Shown in pieces: positions 27,075 to 35,079 of a stretch of 64,000 nt of DNA. Position numbers and translations under genes: made by a program. The notes beneath the pieces are model-generated. The model saw only the letters and a program-made list of their open reading frames with translations, was not told where the DNA came from and made no database searches. The stretch comes from Phycisphaerae bacterium (GTDB taxonomy: Bacteria > Planctomycetota > Phycisphaerae > Tepidisphaerales > Tepidisphaeraceae). The first letter of the stretch is position 1; each line of letters begins with the position of its first letter. Where the stretch lies: the NCBI GenBank assembly GCA_025936175.1, contig JAICTV010000002.1:1-64000 (forward strand), given 5' to 3'.

Positions 27075-27541
27075 GCACACGTCCACGTCATCCTCGTCGT
27101 CGCGGCTTCACGCTCATGGAGCTGCTCGTCACGATCATCCTGCTCGGCACGTTCGGCCTGCTTGTCGCGCAGCTCTTCCACGCGACGTTCATGCTCAACT
27201 ACACCACCGCCAATGCCCAGAACGCCGCCGCCAGCTTCAACTTCGCCGAGCTGCGATTGCGCGAGGACGTTTGGACGGCGCAGAAGATCGCGGTGAAAGA
27301 TCCGCACACCGCCGCGGTCACGCTCAGCGACGGCGGTGGCGCGATTACCTGGACGCTGCGGAACGACAAGCTTTCCCGCCGCGTCGGCGACGACACCGAC
27401 ACGTGGACCGCCCCGCCCGGCGCGACGTTCCAGCTCGACGGGTCGACGCTGCTCCTCGCCGTCGCCGAATCGAAAACCGCCCGCGCGGCGACGCTGTCCT
27501 TCGCGAGCCAGCGAACAACCGTCAACGGGATGCTCAAATGA
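27071..27541 (+). CDS. Type II pseudopilin with canonical prepilin leader (GspJ-like)
   Basis: 156 residues. Leader MSTRPRHPRRRG, then FTLMELLVTIILLGTFGLLVA, with cleavage expected after Gly12 and Glu at +5. The C-terminal beta-rich domain (AVTLSDGGGAITWTLRNDKL) fits a minor pseudopilin. It overlaps its neighbours by 4 bp on both sides. Assignment to J rather than H/I is tentative. Confidence 0.82.
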   Translation: MSTRPRHPRRRGFTLMELLVTIILLGTFGLLVAQLFHATFMLNYTTANAQNAAASFNFAELRLREDVWTAQKIAVKDPHTAAVTLSDGGGAITWTLRNDKLSRRVGDDTDTWTAPPGATFQLDGSTLLLAVAESKTARAATLSFASQRTTVNGMLK

Positions 27542-28140
27542 TCCGCCGGCGCAGGCACATGCCGTCGAGACATTCGCGCCTCCTCGGCGCGCCGCGAAGA
27601 TTGTCATCCCGAGGTACTCCGACGAATCTCGACGTCGAGCGGCGTCCAGGATTCCTCGGAGCACCTCGCAATGACATCTCCGCGAATCAGGTCCGGGGCG
27701 CCAGCCCCCGCGGCTTCGCGTCAATCATGGCGATCTTCATGATCATTCTGGTCGGCGCGGTGCTGGCGACGACCGCCGCCTACTTTGTCGCCGAAGCCAG
27801 GCGCACGCGCATCGAAGCCGAGGACGCGCAGCTCCGCCAGCTCCTCACCGCCGGCGCGGCGGCGGCATGTCAGTCCGAGCCCGCCACCTCCATCGACTTG
27901 CCGGGCGGGTTGTCGTCGCAGCAGGCGAAGGTTGAAATCGCATCGATCAAATCGGCCGGCGACACGCGCGACGTGATCATCAAGGCGACGCTCGGCACCC
28001 GGCACATGGACGAATCGCTGCACCTGACCCGCAGCGGGGACCGGTGGACGATCGCCGCGGTCGGCGTGAATGACGATCACCCGCCGGCCGTTTCGACCCA
28101 GCCGAGCGACCGCTCCACCGCCGCCAGCCAGCGCTCATAG
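27538..28140 (+). CDS. GspK-like pseudopilin with repeat-derived leader extension
   Basis: 200 residues. The prepilin-like helix [18 protein letters not shown] starts only at about residue 60 and lacks Glu at +5, as GspK-type tip pseudopilins do. Residues about 22-46 ([20 protein letters not shown] on) are encoded by a family B repeat element (27602-27675) lying in frame between the start codon and the helix. The last 64 bp overlap the 3' end of glpK on the other strand. It is the final gene of the six-gene secretion operon. Confidence 0.75.
   Translation: MIRRRRHMPSRHSRLLGAPRRLSSRGTPTNLDVERRPGFLGAPRNDISANQVRGASPRGFASIMAIFMIILVGAVLATTAAYFVAEARRTRIEAEDAQLRQLLTAGAAAACQSEPATSIDLPGGLSSQQAKVEIASIKSAGDTRDVIIKATLGTRHMDESLHLTRSGDRWTIAAVGVNDDHPPAVSTQPSDRSTAASQRS
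27602..27675. repeat. Dispersed inverted repeat, family B copy inside a coding sequence
   Basis: TGTCATCCCGAGGTACTCCG ... CTCGGAGCACCTCGCAATGACA. This copy is wholly inside the leader region of the GspK-like gene and keeps the frame open. Confidence 0.85.
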
Positions 28141-29593
28141 AGCTTGTCGCGCGTCCGCTGATCCATCCGCGGCTCCCAGCGCATCCCTCCGCCGGCGGAT
28201 TGAATCGCGGGCTTCTCCGGCCAGGCGCCGATCGCCCGTGCGGCGGCGTACGCCGCGCCCAGCGCCGTCGTCTCCATCACCTTCGGCCGCTCGACGGCGA
28301 TGCCGAGCACGTCCGCCTGGAATTGCATGAGCAGATCGTTGGCGGTCATGCCGCCGTCGACTTTAAGCGATGACAGTTGGACGTTCGCGTCGCCGCGCAT
28401 CGCTTCGAGCACGTCGCGGGTCTGATACGCCGTCGCCTCCAGCGCGGCGCGGGCGAGATGACCGCGGTTGGTGAAGCGCGTCATGCCGACGATCGTCCCG
28501 CGCGCATCGGCGCGCCAGCGCGGCGCGAACAGGCCCGAAAACGCCGGAACGAAGTAGACGTCGCCGTTGTCCTCGACGCTGCGCGCCATCGCCTCGACGT
28601 CCTTCGAAGCCGCGAACAGTCCAAGGTTATCGCGGAGCCATTGGACGAGCGACCCGGCGACGGCGACGGAGCCCTCGAGGGCGTAGTTCGCCGCTCGGCC
28701 GTCATCGAAGCGATACGCGACGGTCGTCAGCAGTCCGAACTTCGATGCGACGGGCTTTTCTCCCGTGTGCAGGAGCATAAAGCAACCGGTCCCGTACGTG
28801 TTTTTGCAATCGCCTTTGGAGAGACATCCTTGTCCGACGAGCGCGGCTTGCTGGTCTCCGAGGTTTCCGCAGACGGGGATTCCCGCGGCAAAGCCCCGGA
28901 CTTTGTACTTTCCCCAGCCCGCTTTCGCGTTCGATGACGTGATCTTCGGAAGCATCGTGCGCGGGATGGTGAACATCTCCAGCAGCTCATCGTCCCAGTC
29001 GAGCGCGCGGAGATTCATCAGCAGCGTGCGGCTCGCGTTCGTCACGTCCGTGACGTGCACGCCGCCGCTGGCGCCACCGGTCAGATTCCAGATCAGCCAC
29101 GTATCGATCGTGCCGAAGATCGCGTCGCCGCGCTCGGCGCTCGCGCGGGCGCCTTCGACGTTGTCGAGAATCCACTTGAGCTTCGTCGCGGAAAAATACG
29201 TCGCGACGGGCAGGCCCGTCTTCTCGCGCACCCGGTCCGCGACGCCGCGCGCACTCAGGTCATCGCAGATGTCCTGAGTCCGCGTATCCTGCCAGACGAT
29301 CGCGTGGTGCAGCGGTTTGCCCGTCCGCCGGTCCCAGACGACCGTCGTCTCGCGCTGGTTCGCGATGCCGATGGCGGCGATGTCTTCGAACCGCGCGTTC
29401 GCCGATATCACCGCTCGGCGAAAACTTCTTCCGTCCGCCGCCAGATCTCGATCGCATCGTGCTCCACCCATCCCGCGCGCGGAAAGACCTGCCGGTGCTC
29501 CTTCTGCGCCGTCGAAACCACTGACGACTCGGAAAACAACATGCAGCGCGTGCTGGTCGTGCCCTGGTCGATGGCCGCGATGAGCGATGACAT
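28077..29593 (-). CDS. glpK: Glycerol kinase GlpK, interrupted by an apparent 1-nt frameshift
   Basis: ATP:glycerol 3-phosphotransferase of the FGGY family. The first 50-odd residues ([14 protein letters not shown] ... [17 protein letters not shown]) are in one frame that stops at 29408. The rest ([26 protein letters not shown] ... [16 protein letters not shown]) is in another frame open to 28077. Joining at GTTTTC (about 29419-29424) by re-reading one T restores a continuous family match, so one base is missing from a T-run, through either sequencing error or real mutation. The start at 29593 is 9 nt after a TAGAAT hexamer. It is divergent from the TPR-glycosyltransferase gene. Confidence 0.85.
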
Positions 29594-29602
29594 GATCGGC
29601 GG

Positions 29603-29619
29603 ATTCTAATCGTTACAAT
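29603..29619. promoter_or_regulatory. Back-to-back -10 elements in the 34-bp glpK / TPR-glycosyltransferase gap
   Basis: TAGAAT on the minus strand (29603-29608), 9 nt before the glpK ATG, and TACAAT on the plus strand (29614-29619), 8 nt before the GTG at 29628. Polymerase could hardly use both at once. Each would give a leaderless or nearly leaderless mRNA. Confidence 0.45.
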
Positions 29620-29627
29620 CCGTCGGA

Positions 29628-30932
29628 GTGAACTTCGCCGAGAACTCCGTCGAACAACTCGTCGACCAGGGCGTCGCCCTCGGGAAGCAGGACCGCCTCG
29701 CCGAGGCCGAAGCGCTCTTCCGCCAGGCGACCGCACTCGACCCGAATCACCCGCGCGCCCACACCAACCTCGCCGTCGCGCTGCAGGCGATGGGCCGGTT
29801 CGACGAGGCGCTGCCGATCATCCGTCGCTCGATCGCGCTGCGCGGCGACGACGCCAACGCGCACCACACGCTCGCCAAGATCCTGGTGAAGACCAACCGC
29901 GCGACCGAAGCAATCGAAGCGCTGCGCCGATCACTCCAGCTCAACCCCGACGACACCGAAGCGCACGGCACGCTCGCCAAGACCCTCCTCCTCGCCGGCG
30001 ATTTCAAGCGCGGCTGGGCGGAGTACGAATGGCGGTGGAAGGCCCCGAGCTTCAAGGAGCCCAAGCGCCTCTTCAATAAGCCGCAGTGGACCGGCGGGAA
30101 ACTGACCGACAAGACGATCCTTCTGCATCACGAGCAGGGCTTCGGCGACACCATCCAGTTCCTCCGCTACGTGCCGCTGGTCGCGCGCGAGCGCGGCGGA
30201 GACGTGATCGTTCAGGTCCCGCGCGAGCTGGTCGATCTCGTCCGCCGGATGCCGACGGCGCCCGACGTCGTCGCGCTCGGCGATCCGCTCCCGCCGTTCG
30301 ACCTGCACATCCCGGTGATGAGCCTTCCGCTGGCGTTCAACACGACGCTCAAGACCATCCCCGCGAACGTGCCGTACCTGTCCGCGTCGCCGAAGGTGGC
30401 GCACGTGTGGGCCGATCGCATCAAGTCCGACGGCGGCGACGAAGGCACGTTGCGCGTCGGCCTCGCCTGGGCCGGGCGGCCGACGCATCGCGACGACAAG
30501 CAGCGCTCGCTCCGCCTCGAGCAGCTTGCGCCGCTTGCTTCCCCCGCGCCGGACGTCGTCTTCTACTCGCTCCAGAAATGGGACCCGCAGCGCGAGGCCG
30601 CCAGGCAGCCGGCGGGCATGAAGCTGATCGACGCGGCGGAAAAGCTCTTCGACTTCTCCGACTCCGCGGCGGTGATCGCCAACCTCGATCTGGTCATCGC
30701 CGTTGACACCGCGATCGCGCATCTCGCCGGCGCGATGGGAAAGCCGGTTTGGACGATGCTCCCCTTCGCCCCCGATTTCCGCTGGATGCTCGATCGCCCG
30801 GACTCGCCGTGGTACCCGACCATGCGCCTCTACCGCCAGCCGGCCTGTGACGATTGGAATTCGGTCCTGCGCCAAATTGCCGAAGATTTATCGGCCCACG
30901 CCGCCTCAAAAAGGTCCCGTAAGGCGCTTTGA
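29628..30932 (+). CDS. TPR-repeat protein fused to a GT9/heptosyltransferase-like domain
   Basis: 434 residues. About four TPR motifs lie in residues 8-140 (AEALFRQATALDPNHPRAHT, AIEALRRSLQLNPDDTEAHG). The C-terminal half has LLHHEQGFGDTIQFLRYVPL, LRVGLAWAGRPTHRDDKQRS and VDTAIAHLAGAMGKPVWTML, the fold of ADP-heptose:LPS heptosyltransferases. It may glycosylate proteins or cell-surface polymers. It starts at GTG 29628. The last residues (SKRSRKAL) are basic. Confidence 0.88.
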   Translation: MNFAENSVEQLVDQGVALGKQDRLAEAEALFRQATALDPNHPRAHTNLAVALQAMGRFDEALPIIRRSIALRGDDANAHHTLAKILVKTNRATEAIEALRRSLQLNPDDTEAHGTLAKTLLLAGDFKRGWAEYEWRWKAPSFKEPKRLFNKPQWTGGKLTDKTILLHHEQGFGDTIQFLRYVPLVARERGGDVIVQVPRELVDLVRRMPTAPDVVALGDPLPPFDLHIPVMSLPLAFNTTLKTIPANVPYLSASPKVAHVWADRIKSDGGDEGTLRVGLAWAGRPTHRDDKQRSLRLEQLAPLASPAPDVVFYSLQKWDPQREAARQPAGMKLIDAAEKLFDFSDSAAVIANLDLVIAVDTAIAHLAGAMGKPVWTMLPFAPDFRWMLDRPDSPWYPTMRLYRQPACDDWNSVLRQIAEDLSAHAASKRSRKAL

Positions 30933-31024
30933 TCCGGATTTTCCGCCGATCTCATTCAGTCATGCCGATATCGCGCCGAAACTCCTCTAGAGCACCGATT
31001 TCCCCCGGGTGAGGAGAGCGACAC

Positions 31025-31498
31025 GTGAGCCTGACATACGATCAGCGCAGCGAGATCCGCATGGCCTTCGACGAGGCGTACGTCCCGCCGGACCGCCGCC
31101 GCAACATGCGCGTCAAGTTCCGCGTTCCCGCCGAGATCACCGCCTGGACGCGCGGCAAACAGGGCGAGCCGCTCAACGTCCAGATCGAAGACTTCTCCCC
31201 CACCGGCGTCGGCATGTACCACACCGAGTCGATGGCCGCCGGCAGCCAGTGGCTGCTCAAAGTCCCGCGCCCGGAACACGGTGAGCTCATTGTCCTGCTC
31301 ACGGTCGTGCGCTCCAGGCAGCAGGAGGACGGCACTTGGCTCATCGGCCTCGAGCTCAGCTCCGTGCTCGATCGCAGCATGATGGGTGATTTTGTCGACG
31401 CCATTCACGGCCCCCGCCGTCTCACCAGCAAGCGCACCAAGCGCCTGCTGATGATCCTGGGCATCTTCGGCATCGCGTTCGCGCTGATCTTGTCGTAA
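31025..31498 (+). CDS. PilZ domain protein with C-terminal membrane anchor
   Basis: 157 residues. The c-di-GMP-binding motifs of PilZ are visible: the arginine-rich RRRNMRVKFRVP (about residue 24) and DFSPTGVGMY (D/NxSxxG, about residue 57). A basic stretch (RRLTSKRTKR) precedes a C-terminal helix (LLMILGIFGIAFALILS) that should anchor it in the inner membrane. GTG 31025 is preceded by GAGGAGAG. It is a likely effector of cyclic-di-GMP; the target is unknown. Confidence 0.88.
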   Translation: MSLTYDQRSEIRMAFDEAYVPPDRRRNMRVKFRVPAEITAWTRGKQGEPLNVQIEDFSPTGVGMYHTESMAAGSQWLLKVPRPEHGELIVLLTVVRSRQQEDGTWLIGLELSSVLDRSMMGDFVDAIHGPRRLTSKRTKRLLMILGIFGIAFALILS

Positions 31499-31523
31499 CC
31501 GCGGCCCCGGGTACGCCGCACGA

Positions 31524-31609
31524 TGTCATCCCGAGCGGTATTCCGCGAGGGATCTCGGCGTCGAACGGCTTTCCAAATCCGAGATCCCTCGGAGTACCTC
31601 GGGATGACA
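31524..31609. repeat. Dispersed inverted repeat, family B copy 4
   Basis: TGTCATCCCGAG...GCGAGGGATCTCGG ... CCGAGATCCCTCGGAGTACC...GGGATGACAT between the PilZ gene and a lipoprotein gene. It occupies a third of the 297-bp gap; the rest of 31499-31795 shows no gene. Confidence 0.85.
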
Positions 31610-31795
31610 TTAGGTGGCGTCCACGGATTTCGAAGGCTCTTTCCCCGCACCAAAATCACACCTTCCCCATTGTCCCGTTCCCGCGGTAGAGATGACGTCA
31701 CCGACGCACGATTCTGACACCCGCCGTGCCGCGTCGATTGCTAGATTGAGTTTGCGTCGCCCGAATCCGTTCGTCTCGTCTGCGGAGATCCTCCC

Positions 31796-32233
31796 ATGCG
31801 CCGACTCGCCCTGCTCGCACTTGTTCCACTCCTCGCCGGCTGCGCCGAGCTCGATCGTTCCGACAAGAAGGCCGCCGCCGAGCCGCAGCACCCGCAGGTC
31901 GTCATCCAGGGCATCGACGGGACGACCATGTCCGGAGAGCTGCTCAACGGCAGCGTCACGCTCGACTCGGGCCAGGGCGAGCTCACCCTGCTGACCGATC
32001 ACGTCCACTCCATCACGCTCGCGCAGGACGTGGACAAGGTCGACAGCGACTCGATCAAGGTCGCCGGCAAGATGAAGGAAGACCGTTTCTACCTGAAGAA
32101 CGAGCACGGCGTGTTCACGCTCGCCAAGGACCGCCTGCGCAAGATCGACTTCGTCGCCAACCCCGCGACCACGCCGACGATGGCCGCCTCCTCCGGCGCG
32201 ACCGTCAAGGCCACCGCCGCCGGCATGAGGTAA
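31796..32233 (+). CDS. Small lipoprotein of unknown function
   Basis: 145 residues. The lipobox is LLAGC (Cys16), after the basic-hydrophobic MRRLALLALVP. The mature part is rich in short beta-strand patterns (VVIQGIDGTTMSGELLNGSV, LTLLTDHVHSITL) resembling repeat-like small beta domains. No family recognised. It ends 28 bp before the region homologous to LigD polymerase. Confidence 0.75.
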   Translation: MRRLALLALVPLLAGCAELDRSDKKAAAEPQHPQVVIQGIDGTTMSGELLNGSVTLDSGQGELTLLTDHVHSITLAQDVDKVDSDSIKVAGKMKEDRFYLKNEHGVFTLAKDRLRKIDFVANPATTPTMAASSGATVKATAAGMR

Positions 32234-32261
32234 ACGCGTCACGGCTGCTGCGGAAACAACC

Positions 32262-33148
32262 GTCACGATCGGCCGGCGCAAGCTCGTCCTCTCGCACCTC
32301 GAGAAACGGCTCTTTCCCTCCGGCTTCACCAAGGCCGAGGTGATCGACTACTACTCGCGGGTCGCGCCGGCGATGCTCCCGCACCTGCGCGGCCGCGGCG
32401 TGACGCTCAAGCGTTACCCGCGCGGCACGGATGAAAGCGTCTTCTTCGAAAAAGAGTGCCCGCCGTTCCATCCGCCCTGGGTGAAAACGCAGTCGGTTCC
32501 CCGCCGATTGCGGGAAGGCGACATCAACTATTGTCTGGCTCAGGATGTCGCGTCGCTGGTCTGGATGATCAACCTGGACGCCATCGAACTGCACGTCCCG
32601 CTCGCGCTGACCAAGGACTGGTCGCGACCGCGCGAGATGGTCTTCGATCTCGATCCCGGCGAGCCCGCCACCCTCATCGACTGCTGCCGCTTCGGCCTGC
32701 GCTTCCGCGACGTGCTCGCTGGGCTCGGGCTCCAAAGCTTCGCCAAAACCAGCGGCGGCAAAGTCTGCACGTCTACGTCCCGCTCAACACGCCCGGCATC
32801 ACGTTCGACCACACGAAAACCTTCGCCCGCGCCGTCGCCACGATCTTCGAGCGCGAAAACCCGAATCACATCACGGCGACGATGACCCGCAACCTCCGTC
32901 GCGGCAAAGTGTTCGTCGATTGGAGTCAAAACGATCAGACGAAGACGACGGTTTGCGTCTATTCATTACGAGCAAAGGGCAAACCGACCGTCTCGACGCC
33001 GGTGACGTGGAAGGAAGTCGAATCCGCCGCGAAGAGCGGCGATGCCGATCGAATCACGTTTGTCGCGGACGACGTCCTCTCGCGCGTGAAAAAACTCGGT
33101 GACCTGTTCGCGCCGGTGCGCAAGCTCAAACAGAAGCTCCCGCAATAG
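32262..33148 (+). CDS. LigD-type polymerase/primase (PrimPol) domain protein, frameshifted
   Basis: Stand-alone polymerase domain as in LigD of non-homologous end joining. VTIGRRKLVLSHLEKRLFPS begins at 32262, then EVIDYYSRVAPAMLPHLRG, the catalytic FDLDPGE (about 32643) and, in another frame, LHVYVPLNTPG ... ATMTRNLRRGKVFVDWSQN. The frames join at GGCAAAGTCTG (about 32757-32767), where one G is missing compared with the expected GGK-GLHVYV. No ATG/GTG/TTG lies in frame upstream of GTG 32340, although homology extends to 32262. It is therefore either broken or affected by sequence errors. No Ku gene is nearby. Confidence 0.75.
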
Positions 33149-33151
33149 CGC

Positions 33152-33220
33152 GTCATCCTGAGGTACTCCGAAGGATCTGGCTTAGGTAGCGCAGATGCTT
33201 CGGAGTATCTCAGCATGACG
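33152..33220. repeat. Dispersed inverted repeat, family B copy 5
   Basis: GTCATCCTGAGGTACTCCGA...AGGATCTGG and the inverse GATGCTTCGGAGTATCTCAG...CATGAC. It starts 3 bp after the stop codon of the LigD-type gene. Confidence 0.87.
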
Positions 33221-33243
33221 TCGGCGGGTGCCAAGCGCAACGT

Positions 33244-33278
33244 CAATCGACAATCAACAATCCACAATCGACAATCTG
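33244..33278. repeat. Single-arm tandem heptamers (CAATCNA x5)
   Basis: Five consecutive 7-mers: CAATCGA, CAATCAA, CAATCCA, CAATCGA, CAATCTG. No inverse arm follows. The array ends 5 bp before the ATG of the amidohydrolase gene, where a ribosome-binding site would normally be. Confidence 0.85.
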
Positions 33279-33283
33279 CAACG

Positions 33284-34201
33284 ATGCTCATCGACGCCCA
33301 CCAGCACGTCTTCTGGCACTGGCGGAACGACGCCGACCTGATCGCCGATATGGACGCCCACGGCATCGACCTCGCGTGGCTGCTGACCTGGGAGATCACG
33401 CCCGCCGAGTGGGAACCGAACTGGATCCGCATTTTGAACCCGGTTCACGTCCGGCCGGACGGGACGAACCGCGGTGTTCTCCTGTCCGACCTCCTGCTTG
33501 CCTCTTCGCGACACCCCAACCGCTTCATCCTCGGCTACTGCCCCCACCCAGCGATCGGCGATGCGCCCGCGCTGTTCGAATCTGCCTACCACATCCACCG
33601 CGTGCGCGTCTGCGGCGAATGGAAGTTCCGCATGGAGTTCGACGACCCGCGCTGCATCGCCCTGTTCAAAAAAGCCGGCGAGCTGAAATGTCCGGTCGTC
33701 CTCCACCTCGACGTGCGCCATCTGCCGGACAAGCAGACCGGAAAACCGATCGAACAAAAAGCGTGGTTCGGCGGCGACATCCAGAACATCGAGCGCGCCC
33801 TGCAACTCTGTCCGGAAACCACGTTCATCGGCCACGCCCCCGGCTTCTGGCGCTACATCAGCGCCGACGCCGCGAGCGATCCGGAGCCCTATCCGAAAGG
33901 ACCGGTGAAGGAAGGCGGCGAAGTCGCTCGATTGCTGGAGAAATACCCAAATCTCTACGCGGATTTATCCGCGGGGTCAGGATTGGGTGCGATCCGCCGC
34001 GACGTCGAGCACGGAAGGAAGTTCCTCAATCGCTTCGCGGATCGGCTTCTCTTCGCGCGCGATTATTACGGAGGTGAGTTGCTCGAATTCGTCAAGTCGC
34101 TGCAACTTTCCAAAGACGTGGAAGAAAAGATCTTCTTCTGCAATGCGCAGAAGCTGATCCCGGAAGTGCAACCCCACCCTCCGGTATTACGAAAACTCTA
34201 A
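33284..34201 (+). CDS. Amidohydrolase family 2 (TIM-barrel metal-dependent hydrolase/decarboxylase type)
   Basis: 305 residues. MLIDAHQHVFWHW carries the HxH metal motif, CPVVLHLDVRHL a further His, and TFIGHAPGFW the conserved His; the barrel continues with LYADLSAGSG and ADRLLFARDYYGG (terminal metal Asp). Members hydrolyse or decarboxylate small aromatic or lactone substrates, but no specific one can be named. The start is ATG 33284; the upstream in-frame ATG reads through repeats. Confidence 0.87.
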   Translation: MLIDAHQHVFWHWRNDADLIADMDAHGIDLAWLLTWEITPAEWEPNWIRILNPVHVRPDGTNRGVLLSDLLLASSRHPNRFILGYCPHPAIGDAPALFESAYHIHRVRVCGEWKFRMEFDDPRCIALFKKAGELKCPVVLHLDVRHLPDKQTGKPIEQKAWFGGDIQNIERALQLCPETTFIGHAPGFWRYISADAASDPEPYPKGPVKEGGEVARLLEKYPNLYADLSAGSGLGAIRRDVEHGRKFLNRFADRLLFARDYYGGELLEFVKSLQLSKDVEEKIFFCNAQKLIPEVQPHPPVLRKL

Positions 34202-34214
34202 CAGCCCGAGGTGT

Positions 34215-34281
34215 GTCATGCTGAGGTACTCCGAAGCATCTGTGTCATCGAACCCAGACCTTCGGAGTAACTCAGGAGGAC
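34215..34281. repeat. Dispersed inverted repeat, family B copy 6
   Basis: GTCATGCTGAGGTACTCCGA...AGCATCTG and the inverse CAGACCTTCGGAGTAACTCA...GGAGGAC between the amidohydrolase and tRNA-Thr genes, which converge here. It could serve as a shared transcript end. Confidence 0.85.
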
Positions 34282-34301
34282 AACTCTCAAACCCCCGAGA
34301 A

Positions 34302-34374
34302 AGCCGCCTGTCGGAATCGAACCGACAACCTGCGCTTTACAAAAGCGCTGCTCTGCCAGTTGAGCTAAGGCGGC
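34302..34374 (-). tRNA. tRNA-Thr (anticodon TGT)
   Basis: Cloverleaf on the minus strand: acceptor GCCGCCT/AGGCGGC, D arm GCTC AACTGGCA GAGC, anticodon stem GCGCT/AGCGC with loop TTTGTAA (anticodon TGT, reads ACA), T arm GTCGG TTCGATT CCGAC. The 3' CCA is not encoded. Its 5' end is 8 bp after the greA stop codon, so it is probably processed from a greA-tRNA transcript. Confidence 0.95.
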
Positions 34375-34382
34375 AACGTCGT

Positions 34383-34853
34383 CTACTGCACGATCTCCAG
34401 TATCTTGAACTCCATCGTCCCCCGCGGCGCTTTCACCTTCACCGTGTCGCCGACGCGCGCCTTCATCAGCGCTTCGCCCATCGGGCTGTTCACCGAAACG
34501 GGCATCACCTCGTCGTTGGGGTTGGGCGTGCCCGCTTCGCCGACCAGGCGCACGAGCTGTTCGCTGTCGTCGTCGAGATCGAGCAGCTTGACCGTGTGGC
34601 CGAGGAAGACCACGTCCTCCGGCACGTCGTCCGTGCTGACCACCTGCACGTTCTTCAGCTTCGCCTCGATCTGTGCCAGCTCGCGCTGAATGTTGCGGTT
34701 CTCCTCCTTGGCGAAGTGATACTCCGCGTTCTCCGACAGATCGCCCAGCGACGCCGCCCTGCGGATCCGGTCCTGGACGTCGATCTGCGACTTGTACAGC
34801 TCCTCGCGCTTGGCTTGGAGGGCGGCCTTCTCTTCGGCGCTGACGATCTGCAT
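34383..34853 (-). CDS. greA: Transcription elongation factor GreA
   Basis: 156 residues. The N-terminal coiled coil reaches into the RNA polymerase secondary channel; its tip acidic residues are in AASLGDLSENAEYHFAKEEN (about residues 33-52). The C-terminal FKBP-like domain contains VMPVSVNSPMGEALMKARVG. It rescues backtracked polymerase by stimulating transcript cleavage. ATG 34853 is preceded by TAGGAG. A terminator-like hairpin sits just upstream of the ribosome site, and tRNA-Thr follows 8 bp after the stop. Confidence 0.96.
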   Translation of the reverse strand: MQIVSAEEKAALQAKREELYKSQIDVQDRIRRAASLGDLSENAEYHFAKEENRNIQRELAQIEAKLKNVQVVSTDDVPEDVVFLGHTVKLLDLDDDSEQLVRLVGEAGTPNPNDEVMPVSVNSPMGEALMKARVGDTVKVKAPRGTMEFKILEIVQ

Positions 34854-34875
34854 ATCACGACTCCTAGAAAACCAA

Positions 34876-34901
34876 ACCACCGCGCGAAACGGCGCGGTGG
34901 T
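34876..34901 (-). promoter_or_regulatory. Hairpin plus T-rich tract in the greA leader (possible attenuator)
   Basis: 10-bp GC-rich stem ACCACCGCGC / GCGCGGTGGT with a 6-nt loop. On the minus strand it is followed by TTGGTTTTC and then the greA ribosome site. This is the order of an intrinsic terminator placed in the leader, reminiscent of the attenuated greA leader known from Escherichia coli. Confidence 0.6.
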
Positions 34902-34938
34902 CTTCTGCGATGACGGCGTATCATAGCAGCGGGAGGCT

Positions 34939-35036
34939 GATTTTCGATTTTGGATTGCGGATTTTGGATCGAAAAACCTCAGCCGGCCCGGTCCGCGTCT
35001 TCAATCCAAAATCCAAAAACCGCAATCCAGAATCGC
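34939..35036. repeat. Heptamer-unit palindrome A7 (TTTTGGAT family) between divergent greA and atpC
   Basis: Left arm GATTTTCGATTTTGGATTGC plus GGATTTTGGATCG; right arm CAATCCAAAATCCAAAAACC plus GCAATCCAGAATCG. Units of 7 (TTTGGAT, TGCGGAT, TTTGGAT) and a 27-nt loop. It occupies the common promoter region of two divergent genes. Confidence 0.83.
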
Positions 35037-35042
35037 CGGAAA

Positions 35043-35070
35043 TTGACCCTCAAACCGCGTCTGCTACACT
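35043..35070 (+). promoter_or_regulatory. Predicted promoter of atpC
   Basis: TTGACC (35043-35048), a 16-bp spacer, TACACT (35065-35070). The ATG at 35080 follows after 9 nt, so the transcript would be leaderless or nearly so. Confidence 0.55.
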
Positions 35071-35079
35071 CCCCGCCCC

